Positions 55,570 through 64,000 of a stretch of DNA of 64,000 nt are shown one piece after another. The stretch's first letter is position 1, and each line of letters begins with the position of its first letter. Both the position numbers and the translations under genes were made by a program. This DNA is from Staphylococcus sp. IVB6181 (lineage in GTDB: Bacteria > Bacillota > Bacilli > Staphylococcales > Staphylococcaceae), in assembly GCF_025561445.1 (NCBI RefSeq), contig NZ_CP095096.1, forward strand, positions 2,397,822-2,461,821, given 5' to 3'. The notes under the pieces are model-generated. The model saw only the letters and a program-made list of their open reading frames with translations, made no database searches and was not told the DNA's origin.

Positions 55570-56464
55570 CTCGATAAATGGCATCTCTTAATGCTTTAAG
55601 TCCTTGGTCGATACGCGGACCAGGTCTTGAAATCGTATCGCCATTCACCGCTTCAATTCTTTTCTTCTTCACAGCATCTATATTTTCAAAGCCGCCGCGC
55701 TTACGTATGATCTTCAAGTAATCTGAACGCGTAATCCCTTCAGTTGTAATTAATACATCTGGATTATGCTTAATGATACTTTCTTTGCTGACTTTCTTCC
55801 AACCTGTCAAATCATCAAACGTATTCTGTGCTTGCAGCTCTTCTAACATATAATTAAAGAACGTAGATTTGCCTGCTGTATAAATTTCAGGTTCATGCGA
55901 AACTTCTAAGAAGACACTAGGTGCTTTTTGATGTTTCGGCACATCTTTCAACACTGCTTCAACACGGTGCTTAGTATCATACACTAATGTATCTGCTTGT
56001 GATTTGCGTCCTGTAATATCGCCGATTTGTTCAAACGTTCCATAGATTTCTTCAAAGTTTTTGGCTTCAGGTATGTAAACCACCTTGATGCCTTTCTTTT
56101 CTATGTCGCTTAATACTTTATTATCCATGCCTTTTTGAGATTCATGCGCTAAAATCAAATCCGGTTTAGCTTTAAGCAATTGATCTTTATTCAACTTCAT
56201 CGCGTCGAATTTCTGCTTGTTTTTAACGTCTTTAGGATAGTCATCTACAGTAGAAACCCCTATCACTTCTTTACATAAACCTAATTCATACAATATCTCC
56301 GTGTTGCTCGGCATCAATGAAATGATGCGGTGGTATTTGATAGACTGCTCAGTTTTGTGCTCAGATTGTTTTTTATCGTCTTTCTTATCCTTTTCTGCAG
56401 GTGAAGCACACCCTGCCGCAACCAAAATAACTAAGATTAGAAAAACCCATAGTTTTTGTTTCAT
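55559..56464 (-). CDS. BtuF/FecB-type substrate-binding lipoprotein
   Basis: From the ATG at 56464 (MKQKLWVFLILVILVAAGCASPAEKD) the lipobox VAAGC is clear. The periplasmic-binding-protein family 2 fold is seen: RIISLMPSNTEILYELGLCKEVIGVSTVDDYPKDV, FLEVSHEPEIYTAGK and SRPGPRIDQGLKALRDAIY. Probable vitamin B12 or iron-siderophore binding. Upstream gap lacks a Fur box I can see. Confidence 0.86.
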   Translation of the reverse strand: MKQKLWVFLILVILVAAGCASPAEKDKKDDKKQSEHKTEQSIKYHRIISLMPSNTEILYELGLCKEVIGVSTVDDYPKDVKNKQKFDAMKLNKDQLLKAKPDLILAHESQKGMDNKVLSDIEKKGIKVVYIPEAKNFEEIYGTFEQIGDITGRKSQADTLVYDTKHRVEAVLKDVPKHQKAPSVFLEVSHEPEIYTAGKSTFFNYMLEELQAQNTFDDLTGWKKVSKESIIKHNPDVLITTEGITRSDYLKIIRKRGGFENIDAVKKKRIEAVNGDTISRPGPRIDQGLKALRDAIYRDEQ

Positions 56465-56565
56465 CAACTTCTCCTCATATTGTATTGTAAATCTCATTTT
56501 AGCACATTTACTCTTGCTGAAAAGGTCAATTTTACAAAAAACTTATACACATTTTGCATAAAAAA

Positions 56566-56592
56566 AGAAGCACTCTGAAAAGAGTACTTCGA
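56566..56592 (-). terminator. Terminator of argS
   Basis: GAAGCACTCT (56567-56576) pairs with AGAGTACTTC (56581-56590). On the minus strand a T7 run follows. Confidence 0.87.
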
Positions 56593-56601
56593 ATAAGTGA
56601 A

Positions 56602-58266
56602 TTACATTGTATGCGGTGCAGTAACACCCACTAATGCTAAGGCATTGCGTAATGTAATTTGCGCTGCCGCAATCATTGAAACATAAGCTTGTGTCTTAGT
56701 TTCATCGTCTGTTAATACTTTGTCCGCATTGTAGAATTTATGAAATGCTGCTGCAAGTTCTTGAATATAGTTTGTTACACGATGCGGTGCACGTTGTTCT
56801 GCAGCACTTTCAATCATCGGTTCAAATTCAGCTATTTTTTTCAATAGGTCGATTGCTTTATCATTTTTGATAACACTGAAGTCCGCATTTTGCGTCGGCA
56901 CAATGCCGCGTTCAGCCGCTTGTTTCAAGATTGAAGAAATACGCGCATGTGCATATTGTGCATAATACACAGGGTTTTCTGCTGAATTTTCTTTCGCAAG
57001 TTCCATATCAAAATCAAAATGCGTATCCGGGCTGCGCATCGTTAAGAAGTAACGTGCTGCGTCAATGCCGACTTCATCCATGATTTCACGCAATGTAATC
57101 GCATTGCCTGTACGTTTACTCATTTTAACTTCTTCGCCGTCTTGCATTAAACGTACCATTTGCATGATTTGAATTTCTAAACGATCTGCATCAATACCAT
57201 ATGTTTCAACTGAAGCTTTCAAACGGTTGATATAACCGTGGTGATCCGCTCCGAATAAGTTGATTAAGATATCTTGACCGCCATCGCGATGGAATTTGTC
57301 ATAGTGATAAGCAACATCTGGCAAGAAGTAAGTGTATGTGCCGTCTTTTTTGATTAACACACGGTCTTTGTCATCGTTGAATTCTGTCGTACGCAGCCAT
57401 GTCGCACCATCCGCTTCATACGTATGACCATTTTTTTTCATCAGCTCTAATACACGTTTGATTTCGCCTGAATCATATAAAGTTGTTTCACTGAACCAGC
57501 CGTCAAAGTGTGTATTGAAGTCTGCTAAGTCTTTTTTCAATTTTTCCATTTCATAATCGACACCTAATTGTCTGAACACTTTTAAGCGTTCGTCATCAGG
57601 CAGCTCTTGAAGGTCAGGACGTTTTTTTGCTAAATCTTTACCAATATTCACGATATCTTTACCGTGATAACCATCAGCTGGTAATTCCGCTTCTTTGCCT
57701 AACGCTTGATAATAACGCGCTTCAATAGAACGTGCTAAGTTAGTAATTTGGTTGCCGGCATCGTTGATGTAGTATTCACGTGTCACATCATAGCCTGCCG
57801 CATCTAAAATATTGCTTAATGTATCACCGACTGCCGCATTACGTGCATGTCCGATATGCAAATCGCCAGTTGGGTTCGCAGATACATATTCAACTAAGAT
57901 TTTTTGGTTTTTAGGTACTTCTGCACGTCCGAAGTCTTTATCTTTTTTCAAGGCTTGCGGAATAATTTCAGTTAAGTATTCATTGTTTAAATAGAAATTG
58001 ATAAATCCAGGTCCTGCAATTTCGATTTTTTGCACATTCGCTTTTGATTTATCCAAGTTATCAACAATCTCTTGTGCGATTTCACGCGGATTGCGTTTCG
58101 CAATTTTTGTCAGCACCATTGCGATATTTGTAGAGTAGTCCCCGTTTTTAGGATCTTTTGGAATTTCCACTTTGACTTCAGGAACTTCTTCTGCAAGTCC
58201 AGCGGCTTTAACACTTGCTGTTATTTCTTCAATTAATGTTTGTTTGACTTGATCAATAATATTCAC
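56602..58266 (-). CDS. argS: Arginyl-tRNA synthetase
   Basis: The 554-residue class I synthetase has HIGH variant [15 protein letters not shown] (residues 133-147 approx.), KMSKR variant [14 protein letters not shown], an N-terminal additional domain binding the tRNA D-loop, and the C-terminal DALR anticodon-binding domain. It charges tRNA-Arg. The DUF1934 gene ends exactly where argS begins. Confidence 0.97.
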   Translation of the reverse strand: MNIIDQVKQTLIEEITASVKAAGLAEEVPEVKVEIPKDPKNGDYSTNIAMVLTKIAKRNPREIAQEIVDNLDKSKANVQKIEIAGPGFINFYLNNEYLTEIIPQALKKDKDFGRAEVPKNQKILVEYVSANPTGDLHIGHARNAAVGDTLSNILDAAGYDVTREYYINDAGNQITNLARSIEARYYQALGKEAELPADGYHGKDIVNIGKDLAKKRPDLQELPDDERLKVFRQLGVDYEMEKLKKDLADFNTHFDGWFSETTLYDSGEIKRVLELMKKNGHTYEADGATWLRTTEFNDDKDRVLIKKDGTYTYFLPDVAYHYDKFHRDGGQDILINLFGADHHGYINRLKASVETYGIDADRLEIQIMQMVRLMQDGEEVKMSKRTGNAITLREIMDEVGIDAARYFLTMRSPDTHFDFDMELAKENSAENPVYYAQYAHARISSILKQAAERGIVPTQNADFSVIKNDKAIDLLKKIAEFEPMIESAAEQRAPHRVTNYIQELAAAFHKFYNADKVLTDDETKTQAYVSMIAAAQITLRNALALVGVTAPHTM

Positions 58267-58695
58267 TTACTTCAGCTCCTTGTAGGTAATTTGGTAAAGG
58301 TATGTGCCCATCTTCTCTTCATTTTGATAGAGTTCATAACGAACTTTGAGTTTTGACTGTTCTGGTTGTACATAATGATTAATGCTGAGCGTACGAATCG
58401 TTAAAGGAATCTTGCCAGTAGGTATTTCGTATAATGACATCGTATCATTACCTTCTATAAAATGCAGATTCTGTTTAATATTCCCGCTGCGCAGCAACCT
58501 CACTTCGCCATTTTGAATCTTCAATGTAACATGTACTTCCAAGTTTTCTACGACTTCATCATAACGTATATATTCAGCTTGCCGCTTCTCTTGCCAAGTG
58601 CCGTTGGTTTCAAATTCAAACTCATCTATTTCTCCATCGCGTTCAATCATCTGAAATGTTTGTATACGAATGTTTTCATTCAAAGACGCGCTCAC
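58267..58695 (-). CDS. DUF1934 beta-barrel protein
   Basis: The 142-residue lipocalin-like DUF1934 protein (EFETNGTWQEKRQAEYIRYDEV, IRTLSINHYVQPEQSKLKVRYELYQNEEKMGTYLYQITYK by segments) is the usual companion upstream of argS in staphylococci and bacilli. Its stop codon abuts the argS start. Function unknown. Confidence 0.9.
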   Translation of the reverse strand: MSASLNENIRIQTFQMIERDGEIDEFEFETNGTWQEKRQAEYIRYDEVVENLEVHVTLKIQNGEVRLLRSGNIKQNLHFIEGNDTMSLYEIPTGKIPLTIRTLSINHYVQPEQSKLKVRYELYQNEEKMGTYLYQITYKELK

Positions 58696-58742
58696 CCTAT
58701 TCTTATTTATTCATTAATACTCTGAATTATAACATAAATATA

Positions 58743-58780
58743 CAGCGCACACAGTGACTAAATTCACACTGTATGCGCTG
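58743..58780. terminator. Inverted repeat between the M20 gene and argS operon
   Basis: CAGCGCACACAGTG pairs with CACTGTATGCGCTG with one mismatch. T-runs are weak, so terminator function is tentative. Confidence 0.5.
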
Positions 58781-58820
58781 ATAACCCTAAAAGTCAAAAT
58801 TAAATTGTGTCTCACTTCAT

Positions 58821-59999
58821 TTAGTCTTTCAAATAATCTAACACAATCGTACCCACTGCTTCAGCTGCACTCATCATAGATGATTCGCTGATATTGAATT
58901 TCGGATGATGGTGCGGGTAGACTTCCCCTTCTTCTGGTTCTGCACCTGCAAAGATAAATGCGCCTGGAACTTCTTGTAAATAATATGCAAAGTCTTCTGA
59001 AGGCGGCCAAGGTTCGCAGCGTTCGACTTTTTGTATTGCAGATTTTTCTGCGTTGTTTAATGTCTCTGATACATATTTCGTAAATTTCGGATCATTATAG
59101 ACAGCCGGATAATCGTCTGTATATTCATAATCGCAAGTCACACCGAATGTTGTTTCTAAACCATCTACGACATGTTGTAATTCTTGTGCGATTTTATCTT
59201 TTGTTTCATCTTGCAGTCCGCGTACATCTCCATCAAGGACAACTTTATCTTTAATTACATTGAATTGACCTTTGGCATCGAATGAACCGATAGAAACGAC
59301 ACCCGTTTCAAATGGACTTAAACGTCTTGAAACGATAGATTGTACAGTCGTCACAAAGTTTGCGCCTGCGACAATCGCATCATTCGCGTCATGCGGTGAT
59401 GAGCCATGACCGCCCTTGCCGTGAATCGTTAATTTAAAGAAGCCGCGCCCTGTTTGCACGTTGCCTTCTCGATAATAAATTGTACCGCGTTCACCATTAC
59501 TCATCACATGTACCCCTAATACATGATCTACACCATCTAAAACGCCATCTTTAATCATTCCGATTGCACCGCCTGGAGGCATTTCTTCAGCTGGTTGATG
59601 TATCACAACTACTTTTCCTGAGAACTGATCTTTCATTTCGATTAATGTCTCAGCCAATATCAGCATATAAGCTGTATGTGCATCGTGACCGCAAGCATGC
59701 ATAACACCAGGATTTTCTGATGCGAACGGCAAACCTGTTGCTTCCTCTATCGGCAATGCATCAAAATCGGCACGAATCGCAATCGTTTTACCCGGTTTCC
59801 CACTGTCGATAGTAACCTTCAAACCATTTTCTCCGACATTAGTTTCTACTTCACAATCCTTATCTTTATAGAATTCTGCAATATACTTCGGTGTTTCAAC
59901 CTCTTTGAAAGATAATTCCGGATGTGCATGCAGATAACGTCTGATTTCAACCATACGGTCCTCTTTCTCTTTTAATCGCTGAATTAATTCTGAACTCAT
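58821..59999 (-). CDS. M20D-family metal-dependent amidohydrolase
   Basis: From the ATG at 59999 (MSSELIQRLKEKEDRMVEIRR, AGGGGAGA upstream) it has 392 residues. Metal-binding and catalytic motifs: RADFDALPIEE, MHACGHDAHTAYML, HQPAEEMPPGGAIGM, HGKGGHGSSPHDANDAI, and C-terminal EDFAYYLQEVPGAFIFAGAEP with HHPKFNISE. This is the N-acyl-amino-acid amidohydrolase/hippuricase family (AmaA type). The exact substrate is unknown. Confidence 0.92.
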   Translation of the reverse strand: MSSELIQRLKEKEDRMVEIRRYLHAHPELSFKEVETPKYIAEFYKDKDCEVETNVGENGLKVTIDSGKPGKTIAIRADFDALPIEEATGLPFASENPGVMHACGHDAHTAYMLILAETLIEMKDQFSGKVVVIHQPAEEMPPGGAIGMIKDGVLDGVDHVLGVHVMSNGERGTIYYREGNVQTGRGFFKLTIHGKGGHGSSPHDANDAIVAGANFVTTVQSIVSRRLSPFETGVVSIGSFDAKGQFNVIKDKVVLDGDVRGLQDETKDKIAQELQHVVDGLETTFGVTCDYEYTDDYPAVYNDPKFTKYVSETLNNAEKSAIQKVERCEPWPPSEDFAYYLQEVPGAFIFAGAEPEEGEVYPHHHPKFNISESSMMSAAEAVGTIVLDYLKD

Positions 60000-60085
60000 A
60001 CTATCTCCCCTTTGCAATAATCTTACAATTTAGATTATTCTAAAATTTATATACCTACTGTAACATACTTAGAATGATGAACGGG

Positions 60086-60121
60086 CAAAAAAGCAGAAAC
60101 CACTTTGTGTGATTTCTGCTT
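60086..60121 (-). terminator. Terminator of ywhD
   Basis: AAGCAGAAACCAC and GTGATTTCTGCTT pair. On the minus strand a T6 run follows. Confidence 0.82.
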
Positions 60122-60126
60122 AACAT

Positions 60127-60639
60127 TTACTTATCGTGCAATGCTTCTTTTAATTCATCGCTTGAATGATTCCACATTTCAATATCATGATTTTTAAGGA
60201 AGTCTCTGATAATCGCGATGTATTCATCTCCGATGTGATCGATGACCACTTTATGTTTCATAGATTTATCCATCATATTCACATGTTCAGGCATGCTTTT
60301 GTAGCCTCTGCGGATTTTTTTATTCACCATGAGGTAACATGCGGTTAACCCTGCATAATATGCACCTTGTTCACCGCGTTCAGTCGTTACCCAGCATAAC
60401 CAATATTCTTTCGCTTCAGGTCCTTCGACTGTTTCTTTATCTGTAATCCATTTTACACCTTTTTCAACATCTGCACGTGCGTGCATCGCACCGATATCAA
60501 TAAATGCTTCTTTAGATTGCATGTCTATAAATACAGGTGCAACGTTATCTAAACTGATTGCCCCGATATTTGTTCCTTTATGGCCGTCTAGCGGGTCATT
60601 TTTAATAATATTGAATTTAAACCCTTTATTCTCTGCCAC
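60127..60639 (-). CDS. ywhD: YwhD-family protein
   Basis: The GTG at 60639 (MAENKGFKFNIIKNDPLDGHKGTN) follows GGAGGTG. The 170-residue YwhD protein has the family block HARADVEKGVKWITDKETV, LCWVTTERGEQGAYYAGLTACYL. No enzymatic role is established. Located between YwfO and the amidohydrolase. Confidence 0.9.
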   Translation of the reverse strand: MAENKGFKFNIIKNDPLDGHKGTNIGAISLDNVAPVFIDMQSKEAFIDIGAMHARADVEKGVKWITDKETVEGPEAKEYWLCWVTTERGEQGAYYAGLTACYLMVNKKIRRGYKSMPEHVNMMDKSMKHKVVIDHIGDEYIAIIRDFLKNHDIEMWNHSSDELKEALHDK

Positions 60640-60718
60640 AAGCCACACCTCCATTATATGCTCATGTTATTCCATTTTACTGTATCATCTGTATCTTTTC
60701 GAATACAATGCACATCGT

Positions 60719-62017
60719 TTAATTCAGTTCGTTTAAGATACTCAAAATACGTTCGCGTACTGCATCATCTTTGATATTATGAACCAGTTCTTTAGGATAA
60801 TATAATTTATAATCTTGGCGATTAATTCCTGTGATACTTTGAATCACCATAGACTGACTGCTGATTTCTCGGATTTTGCCGTTATGCTGAAGGAGATGAA
60901 TCGGTTGGCGGTTAGACCCCGGGCGGTCATAATCATAAGGCAGATCAGAGAACGATTCGCTCACGAAATAGTAATCCGGATTAATACCGCCGGCTTCAAA
61001 CAACTCTCTCAGCTCATTCATTGTAATAATCGAACCGTCAAACGGCAGATATTTGAATAAGTCCCGATTAATAAAACGGCGTGCTAAATCACTTAAGATA
61101 TCATCGTCTTCTTTAATCCATTCTTTCAAGTAATATAAGACTACCGCTTCATCCAGCTCTACATATTGTTCAATTGTCATCGTTCCTTCAAAGAACGGAA
61201 TGAAATCTTTAGGGAACAGATTAAACTCATAACCTTCTTGATAGAGTGCTTTTGCACGTTTCAAACAGTTATTCAGCAAGACTTCTCCGCCTCGGCTGAC
61301 CGGGTGGAAATAAATCTGCCAATACATTTGATAGCGGCTCATAATAAAGTTTTCTACCGCATGCATACCGCTGTCTTTAATCAAGACTTCTTCTTTAGTT
61401 GGACGCATTAATCTTAAGATACGTTCCATATCGAATTTGCCATATTGCACACCTGTAAAATAAGCATCCCTTTGCAGGTAATCCATTCTATCTGCATCGA
61501 TTTGAGATGAAATCATAGAAATAACCAGCTTATTAGGATGTGTTTTATTAATCACGTCTGCGACTTGTTTCGGAAAGTCTTTTGAAACTCTGCTCAGCAC
61601 GGCATTCACTTCAGTATTTCCGGTAATAGTGGCTTGTGTAAATGCTTCGTGATCTGTATTGAAAATCTTTTCGAAACTGTGAGAAAAAGGACCATGACCT
61701 AAATCATGCAGCAAAGCAGCACATAATGCGAGCAAACGGTCATCATCATGCCATGCTTCACGTCCGCGAAACGACTCGTCTATAATTCTGCGGACAATCT
61801 CATACACACCCAGCGAATGGCCGAAACGGCTGTGTTCTGCAGTGTGAAAAGACAAATACAGCGTGCCGAGCTGTTTGATACGGCGCAAACGCTGGAATTC
61901 TTTTGTTTTTACTAAATCCCAAATGACTTGATCTTTAACATGAATATAGCGGTGAATCGGATCTTTGAATACTTTCTCTTCAAATAATTTTTTAGTGCCG
62001 TAATCTGTCTCCGCCAT
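60719..62017 (-). CDS. ywfO: HD-domain phosphohydrolase YwfO
   Basis: The 432-residue dNTPase-like protein has the HD motif AALLHDLGHGPFSHSFEK with H and D ligands and an upstream EHSRFGHSLGVYEIVRRII (His ligand). Resembles B. subtilis YwfO, a deoxynucleoside triphosphate triphosphohydrolase-family protein. Metal-dependent. Confidence 0.93.
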   Translation of the reverse strand: MAETDYGTKKLFEEKVFKDPIHRYIHVKDQVIWDLVKTKEFQRLRRIKQLGTLYLSFHTAEHSRFGHSLGVYEIVRRIIDESFRGREAWHDDDRLLALCAALLHDLGHGPFSHSFEKIFNTDHEAFTQATITGNTEVNAVLSRVSKDFPKQVADVINKTHPNKLVISMISSQIDADRMDYLQRDAYFTGVQYGKFDMERILRLMRPTKEEVLIKDSGMHAVENFIMSRYQMYWQIYFHPVSRGGEVLLNNCLKRAKALYQEGYEFNLFPKDFIPFFEGTMTIEQYVELDEAVVLYYLKEWIKEDDDILSDLARRFINRDLFKYLPFDGSIITMNELRELFEAGGINPDYYFVSESFSDLPYDYDRPGSNRQPIHLLQHNGKIREISSQSMVIQSITGINRQDYKLYYPKELVHNIKDDAVRERILSILNELN

Positions 62018-62050
62018 GAGGATCCCTCCATCTCATTCTATTCGATATAT

Positions 62051-62527
62051 TTAAAATGCCTTTTTCATTAGCGCAAGGTCCATGACTTCCCCGTATACTT
62101 CTCGGTTATAGGCACGTACCATTTCAAAGCCTTGTTGGCGGTAGTATTCGACACCTTCTTCGTTTTGGTTATCTACTTCTAAATAAACCGCATCATATTG
62201 TCCTTTGAAATGGTCCAATCCTTTATTTAACAAGGCAGTACCATAGCCTTTACGTTGTGCTTTAGGATGAATATAGTGCGCAGATAAGAAAAGTTCGCTG
62301 CCGTTAATAAAATTAGCGAACCCTACAATTTCATTATCTTCTTCTGCCACTAGGAATAATTGTTCTTTTAATCTTTTAAGCAAATGCTGCTCATTGTATG
62401 AAGCTGTCAATAACTCATTGACAGTCGTCGCAGCATAGATATTCAAATACGTGTTATACCATGCTTTTGTTGCCACATCTCTGATGCCGACAACATCCGC
62501 TGGTGTTGCTTCTCTCACTTTATGCAT
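62051..62527 (-). CDS. GNAT-family N-acetyltransferase
   Basis: The 158-residue GNAT has motif A LSAHYIHPKAQRKGYGTALLNKGLDH, motif B YLEVDNQNEEGVEYYRQQGFEMV, the PF13673/RimI-like pattern. RBS AAGGAGACG precedes the ATG. Substrate unknown. Confidence 0.9.
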   Translation of the reverse strand: MHKVREATPADVVGIRDVATKAWYNTYLNIYAATTVNELLTASYNEQHLLKRLKEQLFLVAEEDNEIVGFANFINGSELFLSAHYIHPKAQRKGYGTALLNKGLDHFKGQYDAVYLEVDNQNEEGVEYYRQQGFEMVRAYNREVYGEVMDLALMKKAF

Positions 62528-62779
62528 CGTTAATCACGTCTCCTTACATAGTTCAACTTTCAAAATGAATAAATTAATTATATCATACGAGATATAAAAT
62601 TGTGTTTAAACAAACACGCGTATGACGACTTATTTATTGTTCTACCCCGCTTGCAGGGTGTTGCTAAACACAGCGCAATGTACATGATAAATATATAGTC
62701 TGAATCAGTTGTTGTGTTTATGAATATGAAAAGCATTCAGATATAACCTAAGCGCTTCAAATCTAATACAACATATTAT

Positions 62780-63340
62780 CTATAACGTACGTGTACTTGC
62801 TTTTTCTTTTAATTGCTCATGCCACTGCTTTGCATGATGCATCGCGTATGTATCTTTTAAAATATCACCCGGCGCATTCACTGTACCAATCAGATAATCT
62901 TCTAAGAGGGCACCTAAAAATTCCAAGCTGTATTCTATTTGATGCATACATGGACGTGCTTTGATTTTAGGACAATCACCGCCCACTAAAATTAAGCGAA
63001 ATTCGATTTGCGTCATCTTTTCTTTAAAATCACGATAATTTTTATCGCGCAATGTTTCTGACCAGTGGTCGATGAATGATTTCATCGAGGCTGAAACACT
63101 ATACCAATATACCGGCGACACCAATAGCACACTATCGCTTTCTAACACACGATCAATAATATCAGGATAATCATCCAGGTAGCCGTCAATTTGTCCCCCA
63201 TTATGTCTGACGTCCCTGACAGGTGCGAAGCGGTATTGCGTTAAATCAATCCATTGATAATCTAAACCCTCTACAACCAATTTTGCGAGTGAAGCAGAAT
63301 TGCCTTCTGGTCTGCTTCCTCCGAATATAACAGTTATCAT
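62780..63340 (-). CDS. NADPH-dependent FMN reductase
   Basis: The 186-residue flavodoxin-like protein has GGSRPEGNSASLAKLVVEGL at the N-terminus (phosphate loop), SPVYWYSVSASMKSFIDHWSETL (FMN-ring contact), and LVGGDCPKIKARP. It reduces FMN, quinones or azo compounds. The exact substrate is unknown. Confidence 0.9.
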   Translation of the reverse strand: MITVIFGGSRPEGNSASLAKLVVEGLDYQWIDLTQYRFAPVRDVRHNGGQIDGYLDDYPDIIDRVLESDSVLLVSPVYWYSVSASMKSFIDHWSETLRDKNYRDFKEKMTQIEFRLILVGGDCPKIKARPCMHQIEYSLEFLGALLEDYLIGTVNAPGDILKDTYAMHHAKQWHEQLKEKASTRTL

Positions 63341-63585
63341 GTGCAGGTTCCTTTCTGGAATATAAGTGAACTTTTTATGAACATTGTTATCTCTTGTTTA
63401 ATAAGCCTAATTATAGGTTACATTATTTAAATATACCAACTTAATGAATCTAACGTAAATTTTTTGTAAAAAATGCGAATACCTTCAAGATAGACTGGGT
63501 ATATGAACTGAGTAAGAAGGATAAAAGGTACCCTATTCAATCAAGCAAAAGGGACTAAAAAAACTCAATAAAAGGTGATTAAAAT

Positions 63586-63819
63586 ATGGATGATACGAGC
63601 TTTGGTAACATTTATATTGACTCGCAGCCTGTAACGTTAGATTGGGATACTTTAGTAACTGATGAATCTGAAATGGCAGTTGATGGCATCCCGCCATCTC
63701 TTATAGATAAATGGGTGAAAAGAAAAGAACTTATCCCATCGTATACAAAGGACAATTTGCGTCATTTCTATACTAAAGATGTTTTAAATGCTTGCAGGTC
63801 ATATGTAAAAGTTTATTGA
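63586..63819 (+). CDS. Small acidic/MerR-like DNA-binding protein
   Basis: The 77-residue protein (MDDTSFGNIYIDSQPVTLDW) has a C-terminal segment PPSLIDKWVKRKELIPSYTKDNLRHFYTKDVLNACRSYVK that resembles a single MerR/excisionase winged helix. RBS AAAAGGTGATT precedes the ATG. I do not recognise a named family. It may be regulatory or a phage remnant. Confidence 0.6.
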   Translation: MDDTSFGNIYIDSQPVTLDWDTLVTDESEMAVDGIPPSLIDKWVKRKELIPSYTKDNLRHFYTKDVLNACRSYVKVY

Positions 63820-63895
63820 GAATCCACTACCACGAGACAACAACGGCATTACCCGCAGTCAATATGCGATGAATCTCGCGATAGTTCGAACGATA

Positions 63896-63950
63896 AAAAG
63901 ACAGACCCTCTGTTTTGCCTATATGCAAACAGTAAAGGGTCTGTCTTTTT
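63896..63950. terminator. Bidirectional terminator at the right edge
   Basis: AAAGACAGACCCT and AGGGTCTGTCTTT form a strong hairpin. T-runs follow on both strands. Confidence 0.85.
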
Positions 63951-63966
63951 GTATTTGAAATTCTAA

Positions 63967-64000
63967 TTATTCAGCTTGTTTACGTTTCGCTAATTTTTCT
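63967..64000 (-). CDS. 3' end of a minus-strand gene (identity not visible)
   Basis: The last codons before the edge read EKLAKRKQAE and TAA in the minus frame, immediately downstream of the bidirectional terminator. Ten residues are too few to name the protein. Confidence 0.4.
   Translation of the reverse strand, partial: EKLAKRKQAE

Overview
The window is chromosomal DNA of a coagulase-negative Staphylococcus. It carries the species-typical chain sarX-rbf, pitR-pitA, graRS-vraFG, fhuCBG, nupC, abcA/pbp4, tag/tar wall teichoic acid genes, mntR/mntABC, sarA and argS in essentially the gene order I recall for S. aureus, but with different filler genes. Codon use, AT-richness, the Sar-family regulators and the SsaA/SceB-like LysM-CHAP protein fit a member of the S. 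carnosus/S. simulans cluster. That species guess is inference, not something the sequence proves.

Layout. 1-3800: a cupin gene cut by the window edge, a YebC-family regulator, SarX, and rbf broken by two homopolymer frameshifts. 4079-7688: a Bax-inhibitor-1 membrane protein, a secreted LysM-CHAP hydrolase with a WalR box, and the PitA/PitR phosphate module. 8086-12537: the antimicrobial-peptide sensor and ABC module vraG-vraF-graS-graR, without graX beside it. 12744-16524: an acetyltransferase, an anchored esterase, a YkvI transporter and a hypothetical. 16645-20619: Fur-controlled fhuCBG and a YitT protein. 20728-22487: an RsaD-like sRNA with a CodY box, then an intact IS3-family (IS150 group) element that has landed inside the nupC terminator hairpin. 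22523-27326: nupC, abcA and divergent pbp4.

27412-39801 is the wall teichoic acid cluster (tagD, tagX, tagB, tagG / tagH ... tagA). Between tagH and tagA lies about 7 kb of accessory DNA. It holds a DUF2294 protein, a start-stop attenuator-like small RNA, a long multi-hairpin noncoding RNA with repeated CCCT loops, an operon of an isoleucine-epimerase-like PLP enzyme plus a YkvI-type transporter, a threonyl-tRNA synthetase whose editing-site residues are all replaced and which has its own T-box leader, and a frameshifted DUF2200 gene.

39937-52842: a hexapeptide acetyltransferase, an M50 protease, GNAT and PAP2 genes, mntR / mntABC with promoter and operator and a short RsaC-like 3' tail, a Na+/H+ antiporter, small DUF1659/DUF2922 proteins, an orphan HlyD-like adaptor, sarA, and two genes downstream of it (a membrane protein and a secreted protein with a WalR box). 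53012-64000: a hydrolase pair, a BtuCF/FecCD-type uptake pair, argS with DUF1934, an M20 amidohydrolase, YwhD, the HD phosphohydrolase YwfO, a GNAT, an FMN reductase and a small MerR-like protein.

The most unusual items are the CCCT-loop RNA with its upstream start-stop element, the editing-dead ThrRS, and the IS insertion in a terminator loop. No tRNA, rRNA, CRISPR array or prophage was seen.
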